A stretch of DNA of 8,444 bases from an uncultured Collinsella sp. (GTDB lineage: Bacteria; Actinomycetota; Coriobacteriia; Coriobacteriales; Coriobacteriaceae). A program made the position numbers and the translations under genes. The stretch's first letter is position 1. Each line of letters begins with the position of its first letter. The stretch is from positions 1 to 8,444 of the forward strand of contig CALFGH010000123.1 of the NCBI GenBank assembly GCA_937958315.1. Reading direction: 5' to 3'. The notes below the pieces were generated by a model. That model was not told the DNA's origin. It saw only the letters and a list, made by a program, of their open reading frames with translations, and ran no database searches. Of this stretch, positions 6,675 through 8,444 are shown in pieces.

Positions 6675-6805
6675 TTTCGGAAGTATGCGGCAAATTCTAG
6701 AACTCTCGAGCGCACCCCATTTTTTCGCCAATAAAACCGCAGGTACAGAGCTTGGACATATCCGGTGTGCCCGGTCTATTCAGATTTTGCCGCATACTTC
6801 CGAAA
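6675..6805. repeat. Widely spaced 20-bp perfect inverted repeat pair (24 bp with one mismatch)
   Basis: TTTCGGAAGTATGCGGCAAA at 6675-6694 is the exact reverse complement of 6786-6805. With one mismatch the match extends to 6675-6698 and 6782-6805. The arms enclose about 83 bases, including a CATTTTTT tract and no gene. A shorter copy of the core, TGCCGCA at 6658-6664, can pair instead with TGCGGCA at 6686-6692, giving an alternative local hairpin. It could be a MITE-like element with terminal inverted repeats, or two operator sites for one regulator acting on the dehydrogenase gene. No target-site duplication is evident. Confidence 0.85.
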
Positions 6806-6848
6806 TCTAAGTTCGCAAAGGGTGATAGTCGAGGCGTTTACGCAACAT

Positions 6849-6908
6849 ATATCCAGCAAAAACGGGTGATAGCCGGTACGGCCACCACCCGTTTGTCTCA
6901 TATCCAGC
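6849..6908. repeat. 9-bp direct repeat flanking the terminator hairpin
   Basis: ATATCCAGC occurs at 6849-6857 and again at 6900-6908, exactly bracketing the hairpin at 6858-6894. A related CATATCC is at 6757-6763, and GGGTGATAG occurs at 6820-6828 and 6864-6872. The bracketing resembles a target duplication but can also be chance. Confidence 0.5.
6858..6894 (-). terminator. Intrinsic terminator after the activase-related gene
   Basis: Read on the minus strand, AAACGGGTG pairs with CACCCGTTT and the stem continues inward with six more pairs (two G-U) to about 15 bp, closing on a 5-base loop, with TTTTT at the end of the stem. It begins about 29 bases after the stop codon at 6923-6925. It should separate transcription of this gene from the dehydrogenase downstream. 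Confidence 0.88.
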
Positions 6909-6922
6909 CCATAGCAGACCGT

Positions 6923-8444
6923 CTACTTCTTAATGCCGCGTCCCAGACGCTTGGCGACCGACGCCACGGCGTCCTCGCTGGCCGGTCCGCAGCTCACGCA
7001 GCCATCATGGGCACGCATCTGGCCGGTGACCTCGTCCATCGCGAGCGGCGCCACCTTCTCGAGCTTAAAGCCCTTGCCGGCGCGCATGTTCTCCTTGGCC
7101 ACGCTGATCATGAGCTTAATGCGGTTGAGCTGGTTGACCTCGGACGCACCGGGGTCGTAGTCCACCGCGACGATATTGCTCTCGGGGTGCTGACGGCGCA
7201 GCTCCTTGATCACGGCCTTGCCCACCACGTGATTGGGCAGGCACGCGAAGGGCTGCGTGCAGATAATGTTGGGCGCGCCATGGTCAATCAGGTCGAGCAT
7301 CTCGGCCGTGAGCAGCCAGCCTTCGCCCATGTTGTTGCACACCGAAAGCACCGTGCGGGCCTTGTCGGCCATGGTGCCGATGCGCTCGGGCGCCTCAAAG
7401 CGGCGGGACTTTTCGAGCATCTCCTCCACCGGCGTGCGCATCCAGTCCACGAGCTTGATGAGCGCCTGCATACCAGCGCGCGTGGTAGCAGAGCTTCCCA
7501 GCTCGTCCTTCTGTAGCTCGGCGTTGCTCATGGAGTACAGGAAGAAGTCGAGCAGGCCCGGTACTACGGCCTCGCAGCCCTCACGCTCGATGACATCGAC
7601 CACGTGGTTGTTGGCCGTAGGGTGGAACTTGACCAGGATCTCGCCGACCACGCCCACGCGCGGCTTGGTGCCCTCGCCCACGAGCGGCATGGTGTCGAAC
7701 GCGTGGATGGCCTCGCGGCACAGCTTGGTGTAGTTGTGGCGGTTGAACTTGGGCGCCAACTTGCGGGCGCGCGCCATATACTCCTCGTAGAGCGCGTTGG
7801 CAGCACCGGGCGTGGCCTCGTACGGACGGCAGCGGTAGAGCATCTGCATCATCACGTCGCCAAAGAGCACCGCGTACACGGCCTGCTTAAGCAGCGCCGG
7901 CGTAATCTTAAAGCCGGGGTTGTCCTCGCCGAGCGCCACGGCCGAAAGCGAGATCACCGGGATCTCGGGGTGACCGCTCTCACGCAGGGCCTTGCGGATG
8001 AGTGCGATGTAGTTGGTGGCACGGCAGCCGCCGCCGGTCTGGCTGATAACCACGGCCGTCTTGGACAGGTCGTACCGACCGCTCTCGATGGCCTCCATAA
8101 TCTGGCCCGTTACCAGAATCGACGGATAGCAGATGTCGTTGTTCACATAGCGCAGGCCGGCCTCGACGGCGTCGTGGTCGGTCGAGGGCAGCAGCTCCAG
8201 GTTGTAGCCGGCACCGCGGAACACCTCTTTGACCAGGTCAAAGTGAATCGGTGCCATCTGCGGGCATAGGATGGTATAGCCCTCGTCGCGCATCTGCTCG
8301 GTAAAGGGTACCTTGGGCCACGCGGTCGAAGCACTCTCGCGCTGCGCCTCGAACGTGTACTTACGGCTCGCGAACGCGGGGGCATCCGTGGAAGGCGCCA
8401 CCGGCGCGGCATCGCCCTGCTCGTAGGCCTCGCCCGCGGCCGTG
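6923..8444 (-). CDS. Acyl-CoA dehydratase activase-related protein (DUF2229-type), C-terminal part
   Basis: The reading frame stays open to the right edge, so the visible 506 residues are the C-terminal part of a longer gene; GTG at 8399-8401 is an internal Val codon inside an Ala/Pro-rich linker. The sequence matches the C-terminal region of very large proteins (commonly about 1400 residues) that combine BcrAD/BadFG-type activase ATPase domains with DUF2229 and a 2-hydroxyacyl-CoA dehydratase-like part. Counting from the first whole codon, conserved features are ILCPQM with Cys60, RYVNNDICYPS with Cys105, QTGGGCRATNY with Cys140, GDVMMQMLYRCRPYE (195-209), NNMGEGWLL (370-378), a CTQPFACLPNHVVG stretch (395-408) and DYDPGASEVNQLNR (428-441). 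Such cysteines in the HgdB/HgdC fold ligate iron-sulfur clusters, so a cytoplasmic iron-sulfur protein is inferred. Activase relatives use ATP to drive low-potential electron transfer; the function of this large form is not established. Terminated separately from the dehydrogenase. Confidence 0.87.
   Translation of the reverse strand, partial: TAAGEAYEQGDAAPVAPSTDAPAFASRKYTFEAQRESASTAWPKVPFTEQMRDEGYTILCPQMAPIHFDLVKEVFRGAGYNLELLPSTDHDAVEAGLRYVNNDICYPSILVTGQIMEAIESGRYDLSKTAVVISQTGGGCRATNYIALIRKALRESGHPEIPVISLSAVALGEDNPGFKITPALLKQAVYAVLFGDVMMQMLYRCRPYEATPGAANALYEEYMARARKLAPKFNRHNYTKLCREAIHAFDTMPLVGEGTKPRVGVVGEILVKFHPTANNHVVDVIEREGCEAVVPGLLDFFLYSMSNAELQKDELGSSATTRAGMQALIKLVDWMRTPVEEMLEKSRRFEAPERIGTMADKARTVLSVCNNMGEGWLLTAEMLDLIDHGAPNIICTQPFACLPNHVVGKAVIKELRRQHPESNIVAVDYDPGASEVNQLNRIKLMISVAKENMRAGKGFKLEKVAPLAMDEVTGQMRAHDGCVSCGPASEDAVASVAKRLGRGIKK

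Larger units (their letters stand above)
6511..6922. other. 412-bp gene-free stretch between two minus-strand genes
   Basis: No convincing protein or RNA gene is seen here on either strand. From right to left it holds the terminator of the activase-related gene, a 9-bp direct repeat around that terminator, a 20-24-bp inverted repeat pair 87 bases apart, and then about 160 bases leading to the dehydrogenase start. A/T content is clearly higher than in the genes. The dehydrogenase promoter should lie here, but no pair of good -35 and -10 boxes stands out; TATAGA on the minus strand (6582-6587) is the best -10-like hexamer. Confidence 0.7.

Noticed and set aside
7604..8269. Plus-strand open frame of 221 codons opposite the activase-related gene
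   Set aside because: Antisense shadow; composition is Val/Gly/His-rich with no motif, while the minus strand shows conserved cysteine motifs.
8399..8401. GTG as the start of the activase-related gene
   Set aside because: The frame remains open for the 14 codons up to the window edge, there is no ribosome site before it, and the family is normally much longer, so this is an internal Val codon.
1..8444. CRISPR array, tRNA, rRNA, transposase or phage genes
   Set aside because: No regularly spaced repeats, cloverleaf-like segments or matching protein motifs were found by reading both strands.

Overview
The window reads as an actinobacterial chromosome segment. High G+C coding DNA with strong GCC/GGC/CTC codon preference, AGGAG-type ribosome sites and this set of genes (OPT transporter, Tat-lipoprotein arylsulfotransferase, very large acyl-CoA dehydratase activase-related protein) fit a gut Coriobacteriia genome, most like Collinsella. 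That assignment is inference from gene content and style; no marker gene is present to prove it.

Layout. The left edge holds the 5' end of a type III pantothenate kinase gene (coaX) on the minus strand. A 289-bp divergent intergenic region follows, dominated by a nearly perfect 35-bp inverted repeat (258-335), and leads to an OPT-family transporter on the plus strand (510-2213) that ends in a strong intrinsic terminator. Next on the plus strand is a DUF389 membrane protein (2428-3567) carrying an EF-hand-like calcium loop. The right half is on the minus strand, in transcription order: the C-terminal part of a very large DUF2229/activase-related protein (running in from beyond 8444 to 6923), an intrinsic terminator, a gene-poor 412-bp gap with a 24-bp inverted repeat pair, a 3-hydroxyacyl-CoA dehydrogenase (6510-5551), a 203-bp gap with a compound palindromic repeat, and an arylsulfate sulfotransferase lipoprotein (5347-3635). 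The last converges on the DUF389 gene.

How the genes work together. There is no obvious single pathway. The genes look mostly monocistronic, each with its own spacer and, in two cases, its own terminator. The dehydrogenase and the activase-related protein could both touch CoA-thioester fermentation, and coaX feeds CoA synthesis, but terminator and spacing argue against one operon. The arylsulfotransferase is the most ecologically suggestive gene: a membrane-anchored enzyme outside the cytoplasm that moves sulfate between phenolic compounds.

No RNA gene, CRISPR array, transposase or phage gene was seen. The most unusual content is non-coding: three different palindromic elements in three intergenic regions, two of them sharing a GGGACGG-type core. 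They look like dispersed repeats (MITE- or REP-like) or operators, which a genome-wide search would decide.
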